Shown here: positions 36,208-44,607 of the stretch, piece after piece
Position numbering within the stretch: the stretch's first letter is position 1
Layout of the letters: the number at the start of each line of letters is the position of its first letter
Assembly (NCBI GenBank): GCA_022820625.1
Contig: JAJEFE010000146.1
Coordinates: 21,458-85,457 of the forward strand
Reading direction: 5' to 3'
Source of the DNA: Gammaproteobacteria bacterium
Lineage (GTDB): Bacteria; Pseudomonadota; Gammaproteobacteria; Steroidobacterales; Rariloculaceae
Length of the DNA: 64,000 bases
Made by a program: the position numbers and the translations under genes
The notes under the pieces: generated by a model
The model's database searches: none
What the model was told of the DNA's origin: nothing
What the model saw: only the letters and a program-made list of their open reading frames with translations

Positions 36208-37721
36208 CAGATCGGCTCCACGCATTCCACGCGGATGGGATCCAGCGGCTGTCCCGGCAGAACGGTGAAGGTCATGCGCACGTCGCGGTAGCCGGACCGG
36301 CTCCCAACCACGGTGTAAGCGCCGGGGCGAAGTTCTAGATCCCTGACCAGAAACTGCCCAAGACGACCGACCCGAAACAGCGTGACCTCCGTCTGTTCAT
36401 CGGACTGCAACTGCACCGGCAGCGGCGTCGAGGCCAGTGTGAGCAGCCGTTCCAGTGACTCCACCTGATCCCCGAGACGCGGTCCCATAGGGGAAATCCC
36501 GCCGGCCTCGGCGGCCAGCAACTGCGCGTCACGCAATACATCATCGTCGAAGAGCAGATCGGGGTGGGCGACGAGATTCTGGAGCTTCAGCTCCAGGTCG
36601 ACGCGATACTGGGTCCGTGTCCGGCCCTCCTGTGCAAAGGCCAGGGTTGGGTCCGTCTGAAGCGCGTCGTTGTACAGGCGCAGCGCGTCGTCCCAGCGTT
36701 CCCGCAACTCGAACGCCAGTGCGCGCGCTTCCACCAGTGCGATCTGCTCGAGTTTCAGGCTCTGGTCGGCCTGCGTCTGTGCACTCCGCGCCTCCTCGGA
36801 ATCGGGGCGCAACGCGAGCGCCTGGGCGAAAAGCTCATGGGCGTCCTCGAACTCTTCAGCCGCCATGGCGTTCAGTCCCCGAGACATCAGGTTATCGAAT
36901 CGCCGGTCCCTGATTGTCGCCTCGAGCGCATCGAGTGCAGAGCGGGCCGGCGCCCAGAGTCCGTCCAGCGCCACCGCCTCGCGATAGGCCCGGACGGCTC
37001 CCTCCAGATCGCCGGACCGTTCCAGTTCTTCGCCCTGCCGCACGAGCGCCAAAACGTCGGGCAACTGCTGCGCCCGGAGCAGGCCGACCTGGGCGACGGC
37101 ATTGTCCGGTTCGATCTGTAGCACCAGCGAAAATTGCTCGGCTGCAACGGCCGCATTGCCGGCCGCAAGCGCCTCACTGGCGGCACCCAGTGCAGCGTCG
37201 ATCAGTTCGATGGAGCGTGTCAGCAACTCCTCCCCAATGTCGAGGGCCTGCTCATACGCATCGACGGAATCCCCGAATGCGTCCGCAAGATAGGCATCGT
37301 CTCCGCTTCGGCCAAGCTCCTGGTAGGTCTCGAAGTCGTCACTGCCCCACTCCGCCGCCGATCGCCGATCGAGCTGGGACTGCTGGTTCAACAGCTGCGC
37401 CAGTAGTCCATCCGCCTCTTCACGCAGCGCCTCGAGTTCTTCCTCGGTGTAGACCGGGCCTGTCTCTTCAGGGGGTTCAGGCGGCGGCGGTTCCTCGGCA
37501 ATGGGTTCCTGCGGCTGTTGGTCATCGACCCAACTTGGCAGCCACATGAAGACCACGGCCACCGCAACCACCAACCCGCCGAGCGCCACGAGCCGAACGG
37601 GCATGGACATTGCCCGCCCAGGTTCAGGCCGCCGGAACTCCGTGCCGGGCTTGCGAAAGCCGGGTTCTACCGGGACGATGGTTTCGTCGTGTCCGGGGCT
37701 TTGTGGATCCCGTTCCGCCAA
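36207..37721 (-). CDS. Membrane-anchored TPR protein with C-terminal PEGA-like domain
   Basis: The 504-residue protein has a cytosolic N-terminal 40 residues, a TM helix (about 42-62, LVALGGLVVAVAVVFMWLP), a Pro/Glu-rich linker, and periplasmic helical repeats (about 90-395) with TPR spacing, e.g. DLEGAVRAYREAVALDGLWA and DDALRLYNDALQTDPTLAFA. The last 90 residues (LELRPGAYTVVGSRSGYRDV) look like a PEGA domain. Start is TTG 37721 with GGAG upstream. It resembles periplasmic scaffold proteins and is coupled to the FHA/PEGA/FGE gene. Confidence 0.82.
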   Translation of the reverse strand: MAERDPQSPGHDETIVPVEPGFRKPGTEFRRPEPGRAMSMPVRLVALGGLVVAVAVVFMWLPSWVDDQQPQEPIAEEPPPPEPPEETGPVYTEEELEALREEADGLLAQLLNQQSQLDRRSAAEWGSDDFETYQELGRSGDDAYLADAFGDSVDAYEQALDIGEELLTRSIELIDAALGAASEALAAGNAAVAAEQFSLVLQIEPDNAVAQVGLLRAQQLPDVLALVRQGEELERSGDLEGAVRAYREAVALDGLWAPARSALDALEATIRDRRFDNLMSRGLNAMAAEEFEDAHELFAQALALRPDSEEARSAQTQADQSLKLEQIALVEARALAFELRERWDDALRLYNDALQTDPTLAFAQEGRTRTQYRVDLELKLQNLVAHPDLLFDDDVLRDAQLLAAEAGGISPMGPRLGDQVESLERLLTLASTPLPVQLQSDEQTEVTLFRVGRLGQFLVRDLELRPGAYTVVGSRSGYRDVRMTFTVLPGQPLDPIRVECVEPI

Positions 37722-37733
37722 CGAGCGTATCTC

Positions 37734-38564
37734 CTAGTGATTTAATCCGACTGATTCTAATGCATGAAGCAGCGGTCCGATGCCCCTGGACAGCGCTGCG
37801 TCGCGCTCGTTCAGGATGTCGGTCACAGCTTCCGCCACGTCACGCAAGCCGCGCACTCCCGGAACCGGCTGCAACGCTGGAAATACTCGCCGACGCTCTC
37901 TATCCGCCAATTGCGGATTCCTGCCGAACGGCAGGTCCCCTGCCCACAATTCATGAACCAGAACTGCAAGGGCGTAGATATCTTCGGCCGCTTCGGTTCC
38001 ACGCGCCGGCTCTCGGCGCAGATAGGCCGCCGTTCCACCGCCTCCCGGCGCCCGGCCGCCAATGCGCGCAGCCATGGCAAAGTCGATCAGGCACGGCATG
38101 CCCCCGCTGCGCATCAGGATGTTCCGAGGCTTGAGGTCCCGATGAACGATCCCGGAACGATGCAGATGGTCCACGGCGCGCACAATCCGGGTGGCCACGG
38201 GCACCCAGATTCGCGGTGGGCCGCCTGCCAGGGACACAAGGTCTCCACCGTCCAGGTACTCCATGACCATCCCGAGCCCGGACGCGGACGCGGGTCCAGC
38301 CTGATCGTCCGGTATACGCACAAGACCGTGGGCCTTGACCACGTTTGGGTGCGTTATCTCCTTCAGAAAGCAATACTCGCGACGCACCAGCGCACGGACC
38401 GCGGCGCGGTTGGCGCTGCCGTTGAGGCGAGGAAACTTAACGGCGACCCGCCGTCCGTCGGTGGTTACGGCTTCGCGAACCCGGGACATGCCCCCGCGCC
38501 CGAGGGGCTCGCCAAGGGTCAAGCCTTTCAGAAAACGCTCTGAAGTCGTATCACGGGACCGCAT
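37734..38564 (-). CDS. Serine/threonine protein kinase
   Basis: The 276-residue protein is a lone Hanks-type kinase domain without TM or sensor. Seen: Gly loop LGRGGMSRV, the catalytic lysine in RRVAVKFPRL, the HRDLKPRNILM loop with catalytic Asp, and the metal-binding segment as LIDFAMAAR (DFA instead of DFG). The APE motif is replaced by TAAYLRREPARG. The C-lobe is short. The substrate is unknown, but FHA domains in two neighbouring proteins are the likely readers. It lies 12 bases upstream of the TPR gene. Confidence 0.9.
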   Translation of the reverse strand: MRSRDTTSERFLKGLTLGEPLGRGGMSRVREAVTTDGRRVAVKFPRLNGSANRAAVRALVRREYCFLKEITHPNVVKAHGLVRIPDDQAGPASASGLGMVMEYLDGGDLVSLAGGPPRIWVPVATRIVRAVDHLHRSGIVHRDLKPRNILMRSGGMPCLIDFAMAARIGGRAPGGGGTAAYLRREPARGTEAAEDIYALAVLVHELWAGDLPFGRNPQLADRERRRVFPALQPVPGVRGLRDVAEAVTDILNERDAALSRGIGPLLHALESVGLNH

Positions 38565-38623
38565 GAGGCAACGCCTCGCGACAGGGCTGCCCGGGGCGCT
38601 GACGCCGTCCTGGCCCCGGTGGA

Positions 38624-39961
38624 TCAGGCTCCCGCGGGGACCGCAGCGGCTGCATCGGGCACTGCTGCAGTATCGGTTTCGCCTTCCGCAGCTTCGGCAG
38701 GTGTCTCAGCCGGTTCAGCGTCTTCCGAAACCGTCTCTTCGGGCAGCGCCTCCGTGTAGAAATCCATGCTGCCGAGGCCTGTTTCCTCGATGTAAATCTG
38801 TCTCAGCAGGTCCCGCCAATCCTCGTACTGGGCTTCGGCGGTTCCCGTGAACCGGTGCTGAACGCCCTCGATCTCCACCACCATGGGCTTGACTTCCTCG
38901 TCGAAACCCACCGAAAGCTCCTCCAGCGCCGAACTGTGGAGCTGTTTCTCCTGCCGGCGCAGCATGCCGCTCTGCAGCATTTCCATGCTCATGTACATGA
39001 TCGAGTCGCGCACCACGCGGTCGGCAAAGTCACCGTCGCTGTTCACTCCGTAGACCACCGAGGCCAGGATGCCCGCGATGCCCAGTCCGGTGCGCCAGCG
39101 GCTGGATCTCTGCAGCTCCCGAATGGCGATGGACTCCTCGCGCGCGAACTCGCGCCAGCCATGGTAGGGCTCCAGCGAGTTCTGGTAGAAATCCACGTAG
39201 TGTTCGTTGAGCGTCTCCACGAAGAGGTGCTCGCGGTCGCGAACCAATTGGGTTCGTTCGAACTGCGGATCGTCTTCGGCCGGCAGCCGGCTCAGCGAAT
39301 AGCGTCCGTTGCGCTCCTGCACGACGTAGTCGCCGAACGCTTCGGGACTCAATTCGCCGGCGAATCGAAGCTGCGAAACCGTCCTGATATTGCGTTTGTC
39401 GTCGGATGAAAAGCCGTCCCTGGCGGCGGCCAGATCGTTGGCGATCCGGTTGAAGACATCCTGGTAGGGATCCAGCCCCGGGTACTGCTGGCGGTTGAAC
39501 GCACCGGCTGCCGTCTCCATGAAGTACTCGCCGTCGACCCACACCTCGCCGGTCGAATCCACGGCGCGGACCTTCAACCGAAGCTGGCTGCCGTCGGAGT
39601 GAATAATCTCTGCGCTGACATTGATGTCCGCCGCCGAGGATTCCCCGGGAGTGGCCCAGACCGCTCCCCAGTGACCGCTCCTTTGCAACGTATCCCGGAG
39701 GTGCACGGCCAGGTACCGCGATTCGGCGCGCCGGATATGTACAAAGGTGCCGTCGCGCAGCAACTCCTCCAGTATTTCCTTCTCGATTTCACCTTCCGGG
39801 ACGCCTGGGTCGAATACCACCACGCCCACGTCGAGCAGTTCGTCTTCCGGAACGGTTTCGGTTTCCGCAACCAGTTGTACGGAATGGGGGATGAGCACCT
39901 GGTTGCTGCTGCATCCCGCCAGCAACCCGATGCCCAATGCGAAAATTGCAAGTCTTCTCAT
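38624..39961 (-). CDS. Large lipoprotein, unknown family
   Basis: The 445-residue protein begins MRRLAIFALGIGLLAGCSSN, a clear lipobox (LAGC, Cys17). The N-terminal half (VGVVVFDPGVPEG, RDTLQRSGHWGAVW, VSAEIIHSDGSQLRLKVRAV) resembles the CsgG/GNA1162-like fold of secretion lipoproteins only loosely. A central hydrophobic stretch (about 290-305, GLGIAGILASVVYGV) could be membrane-associated, and the C-terminus is an Ala/Glu/Pro tail. It lies 11 bases after the repeat lipoprotein gene and 59 before the kinase. Confidence 0.78.
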   Translation of the reverse strand: MRRLAIFALGIGLLAGCSSNQVLIPHSVQLVAETETVPEDELLDVGVVVFDPGVPEGEIEKEILEELLRDGTFVHIRRAESRYLAVHLRDTLQRSGHWGAVWATPGESSAADINVSAEIIHSDGSQLRLKVRAVDSTGEVWVDGEYFMETAAGAFNRQQYPGLDPYQDVFNRIANDLAAARDGFSSDDKRNIRTVSQLRFAGELSPEAFGDYVVQERNGRYSLSRLPAEDDPQFERTQLVRDREHLFVETLNEHYVDFYQNSLEPYHGWREFAREESIAIRELQRSSRWRTGLGIAGILASVVYGVNSDGDFADRVVRDSIMYMSMEMLQSGMLRRQEKQLHSSALEELSVGFDEEVKPMVVEIEGVQHRFTGTAEAQYEDWRDLLRQIYIEETGLGSMDFYTEALPEETVSEDAEPAETPAEAAEGETDTAAVPDAAAAVPAGA

Positions 39962-39972
39962 GACTGCCGCAC

Positions 39973-41223
39973 CTATTGAGCTATGATCTTCCTGTACTCG
40001 TTGTATTCATCCCAGAGGGCCGCCCGCAACAGCGGATCCTCCTCCTTGGTGGCCGCCTCGCAAAGCTGCCGGGCAACCTTGTCCGTGTCCTCGCATCCCT
40101 CGACGGGGGGAGGCGCTTCCTCCGGCAATTCGGCTCGCGCGAGAATCGGCCGCCGGCTGGCAGGGTCGTTGCCGCCACCGCCACCAGCGGACCCGCCGGT
40201 GGGCACGTTGCCGCCGCCATCGGCGCCACCGCCCGGCATGGAGCCGTCTCCACCGGGCACGCCGCCCGCACCGCCGAAGCCCTCGTCGGCGGCAGAGCCT
40301 ATGCCGCCCCTGGCGATGGCCTCCTGCTCGGCGCCCATGATTTCGTCGAAGTCTTCCAGGGATTCGTTGAAGATACCCTCAGCGTCCGATACGCGGCCCG
40401 CTACGCCGGTGCCGCCTGCGCCGCTGCCGGGCCAGGCGCCTTCCTCGCCTCCAGCGCCCGCCGAGTCGCCGCCGAACCCGCCGTCACCGGTCTCCTGACC
40501 GCCGCCCGCCTGACGGGAATCGCCGCCCTGACCGCTGCCGTCTTCGCCGCCCATTCCACCGTTGCCGGATTCCCCGCCACCGGCCTGACGCGAGTCGCCG
40601 CCCTGGCCACCCTCTTCGCCGCCGTCACCGCCCGGCATGCCGTCCTGTCCGCCTCCTCCTTCCTGGCCTTCGCCGCCTGCGCCCTGGCCACCGGCCTGAC
40701 GTGAATCGCCACCCTGACCGTCTCCGTCTCCTTCCTGACCTGGAGTACCGCCCATTCGATCACCTGACTGGCCGTCACCGCCATCGCCCTGACCGCCCGC
40801 CTGCTGACCCTGCTCGCCCTGCTGACCACCGGAGGGGAAGGGGAAACCACCGCTCGGTGAGGGTAAGCCGCCGCTGGGGGAAGGCATCCCACCACTCGGC
40901 GAGGGCATCCCGCCGCTCGGTGAAGGCATACCGCCACTCGGCGAGGGCATACCGCCACTCGGTGAAGGCATACCGCCACTCGGCGAGGGCATACCGCCAC
41001 TCGGTGAGGGCATACCGCCACTCGGTGAGGGCATACCGCCACTGGGCGAGGGCGGTGGCGGCATTCCGCCGCTCGGTGAGGGCATCCCGCCGCTGGGCGA
41101 AGGCGGTGGCGGCATTCCGCCGCTGGGGGGCGGGGGCACCGTTGACTGGCTCTTGCAACCCAACAGGAGTACAGCGCCTGCGCAAACCAACAACAACCTG
41201 AAAGGGATGTTCCCGAGACGCAT
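39973..41223 (-). CDS. Repeat-rich lipoprotein (PSPSGGM repeats and Gly/Asp/Gln-rich region)
   Basis: The 416-residue protein has a lipoprotein signal with lipobox LLGC (Cys23). Residues 31-133 are Pro/Ser/Gly repeats dominated by the 7-residue unit PSPSGGM. About 134-280 is a Gly/Gln/Asp-rich stretch with GGDSRQAGG repeated three times. The last 90 residues contain ordered sequence (VEGCEDTDKVARQLCEAATK; two cysteines) and end YNEYRKIIAQ. The unfolded repeat region suggests a flexible spacer from the outer membrane across the periplasm. It is the first gene of the cluster, divergent from the DUF4399 gene. Confidence 0.78.
   Translation of the reverse strand: MRLGNIPFRLLLVCAGAVLLLGCKSQSTVPPPPSGGMPPPPSPSGGMPSPSGGMPPPPSPSGGMPSPSGGMPSPSGGMPSPSGGMPSPSGGMPSPSGGMPSPSGGMPSPSGGMPSPSGGLPSPSGGFPFPSGGQQGEQGQQAGGQGDGGDGQSGDRMGGTPGQEGDGDGQGGDSRQAGGQGAGGEGQEGGGGQDGMPGGDGGEEGGQGGDSRQAGGGESGNGGMGGEDGSGQGGDSRQAGGGQETGDGGFGGDSAGAGGEEGAWPGSGAGGTGVAGRVSDAEGIFNESLEDFDEIMGAEQEAIARGGIGSAADEGFGGAGGVPGGDGSMPGGGADGGGNVPTGGSAGGGGGNDPASRRPILARAELPEEAPPPVEGCEDTDKVARQLCEAATKEEDPLLRAALWDEYNEYRKIIAQ
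40825..41133 (-). repeat. 21-bp coding tandem repeats (PSPSGGM)
   Basis: Within the repeat lipoprotein gene the units PPPPSGGM, two PPPPSPSGGM, eight or more PSPSGGM and final variants PSPSGGL/PSPSGGF/PFPSGG run without interruption. Each PSPSGGM unit is 21 bp, a multiple of three, so copy-number change would keep the frame and alter the spacer length. Confidence 0.9.
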
Positions 41224-41404
41224 GGTCCTCTCCTTGCGGAACGATACTTCCTGTAGTTTATGAAACCTGGCGACTACAGAAGTTCACTTCGCGCACATTC
41301 TTCTCATATTGTGCCAAAATCCCGCAACCGGTGACGATGTGGTTGACCGCGCGTTGCCTCATCAAACCATCGAGATCGGTATCACCGAATTGAAGGAACA
41401 ACTT

Positions 41405-41854
41405 ATGAGAACCATACCACTTATTGCCGGACTTCTTCTATCCGCCGGCGCCGCAGCCACCTTTGCGCAGGATGTGCCCGAGATGCCGCGAACGCCGGCG
41501 CCGGAAGGTGCGGAGGTTTATTTTCAATCCCCTGCCGATGGCGACACCGTCACCTCCCCGGTCCTGGTGCGGTTCGGACTCCGCGGCATCGGCGTCGCCC
41601 CGGCCGGAATCATCTTCCCGGATACGGGACACCACCACATACTCATCGACGTCGGCGAGGATGAAATGCCGCCGTTCAACCTGCCGCTGCCGACCACCGA
41701 GCAGTCGGTGCATTTCGGGCTCGGCCAGACGGAAGCCGAACTGACGCTTGAACCCGGCGAGCACACGCTGCAGCTGGTGGTCGGCGACCACCTGCACACA
41801 CCGCACCTGCCACCGATCGTGTCCGAGGTCATCACCATCACCATCACCGAATAG
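41405..41854 (+). CDS. DUF4399 family exported protein
   Basis: The 149-residue protein begins MRTIPLIAGLLLSAGAAATF, followed by AQ (signal peptide), and contains the DUF4399 core: VYFQSPADGDTVTSPVLVRF, DTGHHHILID and GDHLHTPHLPP. The His pairs look suited to metal or rod-like binding, but no activity is established for the family. AAGGA lies 8 bases before the ATG. It is divergent from the cluster and has no evident operon partner. Confidence 0.9.
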   Translation: MRTIPLIAGLLLSAGAAATFAQDVPEMPRTPAPEGAEVYFQSPADGDTVTSPVLVRFGLRGIGVAPAGIIFPDTGHHHILIDVGEDEMPPFNLPLPTTEQSVHFGLGQTEAELTLEPGEHTLQLVVGDHLHTPHLPPIVSEVITITITE

Positions 41855-41988
41855 GGCACAGTACTCTTTGCCTGCCGGCGGCCGCCCGCAGATGCCGCGC
41901 GTTCGCAACGCCTGGCGCATCTGCGGCGGCGGCCCGGTCATCATGACCAGTATGTAACGGCCGCCTTCAACCTCCTGGGACGACAGAT

Positions 41989-42990
41989 ATGGAAATTCGC
42001 GACGGATTCGTGGATTCGGTGGGCAATACGCCCCTGATCAAACTTCGCAAGGCATCGGAACTGACCGGCTGCACGATTCTCGGCAAGGCCGAGTTTCTGA
42101 ATCCCGGCGGATCCGTGAAGGATCGCGCGGCCAAGTACATGGTGCTCGACGCCGAGCGCCGCGGCGTGCTGGAACCTGGGGGGCTGATCGTGGAAGGCAC
42201 GGCGGGGAACACGGGTATCGGCCTGGCCCTGGTCGGGAATGCCAGGGGTTACCGGACGCTGATCTTGATGCCGGATACGCAGAGCCAGGAAAAGAAGGAC
42301 GCGCTGCGGCTCTGCGGCGCGGAACTTCGGGAAGTGCCCGCGGTACCGTATCGGAACCCGAACAATTACGTCCACATCGCCGAGCGCACGGCGGCGGAAC
42401 TCGCGGCCACCGAACCCCACGGCGTTCTCTACGCCAATCAGTGGGACAACGTCGCCAACCGGGAAGGGCACAAGGTGAGCACCGGACCGGAGATCTGGGA
42501 GCAGACCAACGGCGCTGTCGATGGATTCATCTGCGCCGTCGGTACCGGCGGCACGCTGGCGGGCGTCAGCGAGTATCTGAAAGGCAGAAACCCGAACGTC
42601 GTCACCGCGGCCGCCGATCCCATGGGCGCCGCAATCTATAGCTGGATCAAGACCGGCGTGCTGGCCTCGGAAGGCGATTCGATCTCCGAAGGAATCGGAC
42701 AGGGCCGGGTAACGGGCAATCTGGAAGGGGCGAAGATCGACGATGCGTTTCGCATTCCCGACGAGGAGATGCTGCCGGTCTGCTTCGACCTGCTCCGGGA
42801 AGAAGGCCTGCTGCTCGGCGGTTCCAGCGGAATCAACGTCGCCGGCGCGATTCGCCTGGCAAAGGCCCTGGGTCCGGGCAAGACCATCGTGACCGTACTG
42901 TGCGACTCCGGACAACGCTACGAGTCCAAGCTCTACAATCCGGAATTTCTCGCTTCAAAAGGGCTGCCGGTGCCGGACTGGTTCAAGTAA
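41989..42990 (+). CDS. cysK: Cysteine synthase A-like O-acetylserine sulfhydrylase
   Basis: The 333-residue PLP-fold II enzyme has GFVDSVGNTPLIKLRKAS at the start, the PLP lysine in LNPGGSVKDRAA (Lys44), the substrate loop as EGTAGNTGIGLAL and the PLP phosphate loop VGTGGTLAGVSEYL. The EGTAGNTG loop (TAGNTG rather than TSGNTG) fits a distinct cysteine synthase A branch found in rhizobia and fungi. It makes cysteine from O-acetylserine and sulfide. No cysE is nearby. Two Cys/Met-family PLP genes occur 6-9 kb downstream. Confidence 0.92.
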   Translation: MEIRDGFVDSVGNTPLIKLRKASELTGCTILGKAEFLNPGGSVKDRAAKYMVLDAERRGVLEPGGLIVEGTAGNTGIGLALVGNARGYRTLILMPDTQSQEKKDALRLCGAELREVPAVPYRNPNNYVHIAERTAAELAATEPHGVLYANQWDNVANREGHKVSTGPEIWEQTNGAVDGFICAVGTGGTLAGVSEYLKGRNPNVVTAAADPMGAAIYSWIKTGVLASEGDSISEGIGQGRVTGNLEGAKIDDAFRIPDEEMLPVCFDLLREEGLLLGGSSGINVAGAIRLAKALGPGKTIVTVLCDSGQRYESKLYNPEFLASKGLPVPDWFK

Positions 42991-43107
42991 CGAGCATCGT
43001 TCAAATCGCGAGTAAACTGAAGTGGTCGACGCGCAGCCACCGAAACCCCGTGCATTCAATCATCGTTTCGGTGGCGAGTAGCCAATAACAAGTACAGAGG
43101 TATCGCC

Positions 43108-44577
43108 ATGTCCCGCAAGATCCCCTGGATCGCACTCCCCGCCTTGTTCGCTCTCGCTGTAAGCCTGCCCATGGCCGCATCGTCCGAAGGCGCGTTTCTC
43201 CGCAACCTTCATGCGCTCGATGACGAGTCCAGAGGCTATTGCCTGGATATCGTCGGCGCCGGTGAAAACATCAATCGGGAAGCTCCGCTGGGTACGCGCA
43301 CCTGCAAGTACGAACGAAACTACGTGGACCAGCTTTTCGAATGGCGTGCGCCGGACAAACTCTACGCTCCCGAATACGATCTGTGCGTGGCTGCGGATGC
43401 AATTGGCGAGGGCGGCCAACTCTTCGTGCAGGACTGCTCCGACGCAGCGGAACAGTCCTGGTCCCTGACACCGAATGGGCTGCTGAGCCCGGCATCCAGA
43501 CCCGACCTGTGCGTCACCCTGAACGCCGAACGCGGATTGGCCAATTCCCCCGTCTGGCTGGCGATGGTCTACCACGGCCGAACGGTCTCACTGGCGCCTT
43601 GCGAGGATTCTGCGCAGGCGCTGCAGCAATTGCGCTGGGCGCTTACTGACGAGCAGAAGCGGCGGGATGCGGATCAGGTCGGCGACAGTATGCCGGCGGA
43701 TCTTGCCGCCGCGATCCGGCGAGTTACGGAGCAGGGTGTCGCGGCAGCGGAGACGTCCGGACTCTACGCCGATCAGAAAAGAACCTACGACCTGGACGAG
43801 ATTGAAGTCGTCAGCAATATCGCCTATGGGCCTCACGAGCGGAACCTGCTCGATGTTCACACCGATACGCGGCGCAATGACGACGATCCGAAGCCGGTGG
43901 TGATGTATTTCCACGGCGGCGGTTTCGTCCGCGGCAACAAGGACGGCAACCGCAACGTGGCCGACTACTTTGCGAGCCTGGGCCTGGTCGGCGTAAATGC
44001 CACCTACCGTCTCATTCCGGATGCAAAGTGGCCCGACGGCGCCAACGATGTCGGCCATGCCGTGGCCTGGGTCAGGGACAATATTGCCGATTACGGCGGC
44101 GACCCCGACAAGATCTTCGTCATCGGGAAATCGGCGGCCGCGTCCCACGCAGCCACGTATGCATTCAGGCCTGATGTATTGGAGCCGGGCATTCCCGCCG
44201 CCGCCGGTGTGATCCTGATCTCGGGCGGCTACGGCGCCGACGCGGACAGACCCTCCGAGAACCGCCTGGCCTACTTCGGCGAGGATTTGTCGCAATGGCC
44301 GCATGTATCGACTATCGGCAACGTCAACCGGACCGATATGCCGGTCATGGTCACCATCTCGGAATTCGATAATCCGGGAACCGAACAGTCCATGGTGGAC
44401 CTGGTGGCCGAGGTGACCACGAAATCGGGCAGCATGCCGCGGGTGGTCCAGCTCGTCGGCCACAACCACTACTCGCCGAACATAAGTATCGGTACGCAGG
44501 ATACGCAAGTCAGCGCGGCCATCCTGCAGTTCGTGCGTTCGATCGCCCTCGGACCGCCGGAGGCGGCCGCGCACTGA
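43108..44577 (+). CDS. Secreted alpha/beta hydrolase (esterase) with ricin-B-like N-terminal region
   Basis: A 489-residue exported protein (signal peptide to about residue 24). Residues 25-175 look like a ricin B/beta-trefoil lectin: GYCLDIVGAG, LCVAADAIGEGGQLFVQDCS, LCVTLNAERG. The C-terminal half is an alpha/beta hydrolase of the HSL/esterase type: MYFHGGGFVRGNKDGN (oxyanion HGGG), nucleophile in VIGKSAAASHAA (unusual GKSAA for GDSAG), an acid in ISEFDNPGTE and His in VGHNHYSPNIS. AGAGG precedes the ATG by 7 bases. Polymer or glycan ester substrates are plausible. Confidence 0.85.
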   Translation: MSRKIPWIALPALFALAVSLPMAASSEGAFLRNLHALDDESRGYCLDIVGAGENINREAPLGTRTCKYERNYVDQLFEWRAPDKLYAPEYDLCVAADAIGEGGQLFVQDCSDAAEQSWSLTPNGLLSPASRPDLCVTLNAERGLANSPVWLAMVYHGRTVSLAPCEDSAQALQQLRWALTDEQKRRDADQVGDSMPADLAAAIRRVTEQGVAAAETSGLYADQKRTYDLDEIEVVSNIAYGPHERNLLDVHTDTRRNDDDPKPVVMYFHGGGFVRGNKDGNRNVADYFASLGLVGVNATYRLIPDAKWPDGANDVGHAVAWVRDNIADYGGDPDKIFVIGKSAAASHAATYAFRPDVLEPGIPAAAGVILISGGYGADADRPSENRLAYFGEDLSQWPHVSTIGNVNRTDMPVMVTISEFDNPGTEQSMVDLVAEVTTKSGSMPRVVQLVGHNHYSPNISIGTQDTQVSAAILQFVRSIALGPPEAAAH

Positions 44578-44592
44578 CCGCGTAGGCGGTCA
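44575..44592. terminator. Hairpin between convergent hydrolase and TonB receptor genes
   Basis: TGACCGC and GCGGTCA form a 7-bp stem with a 4-base loop overlapping the hydrolase stop region. A second overlapping pairing (GTAGGCGG with CCGCCTAC, 44582-44589 and 44604-44611) is possible. Only 30 bases separate the two stops, so some shared transcript end is expected. No U-tract is seen. Confidence 0.35.
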
Positions 44593-44607
44593 TGCCGTTA
44601 CGGCCGC

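Noticed and set aside
39976..40704. Long plus-strand frame opposite the repeat lipoprotein gene
   Set aside because: Low-complexity shadow of the Gly/Pro-rich coding strand; no start or domain support.
27932..41223. Zorya (ZorAB) anti-phage system
   Set aside because: Channel and OmpA-like proteins are present but no ZorC/D/E-type effector or helicase, and the OmpA domain is not fused to the channel TM partner.
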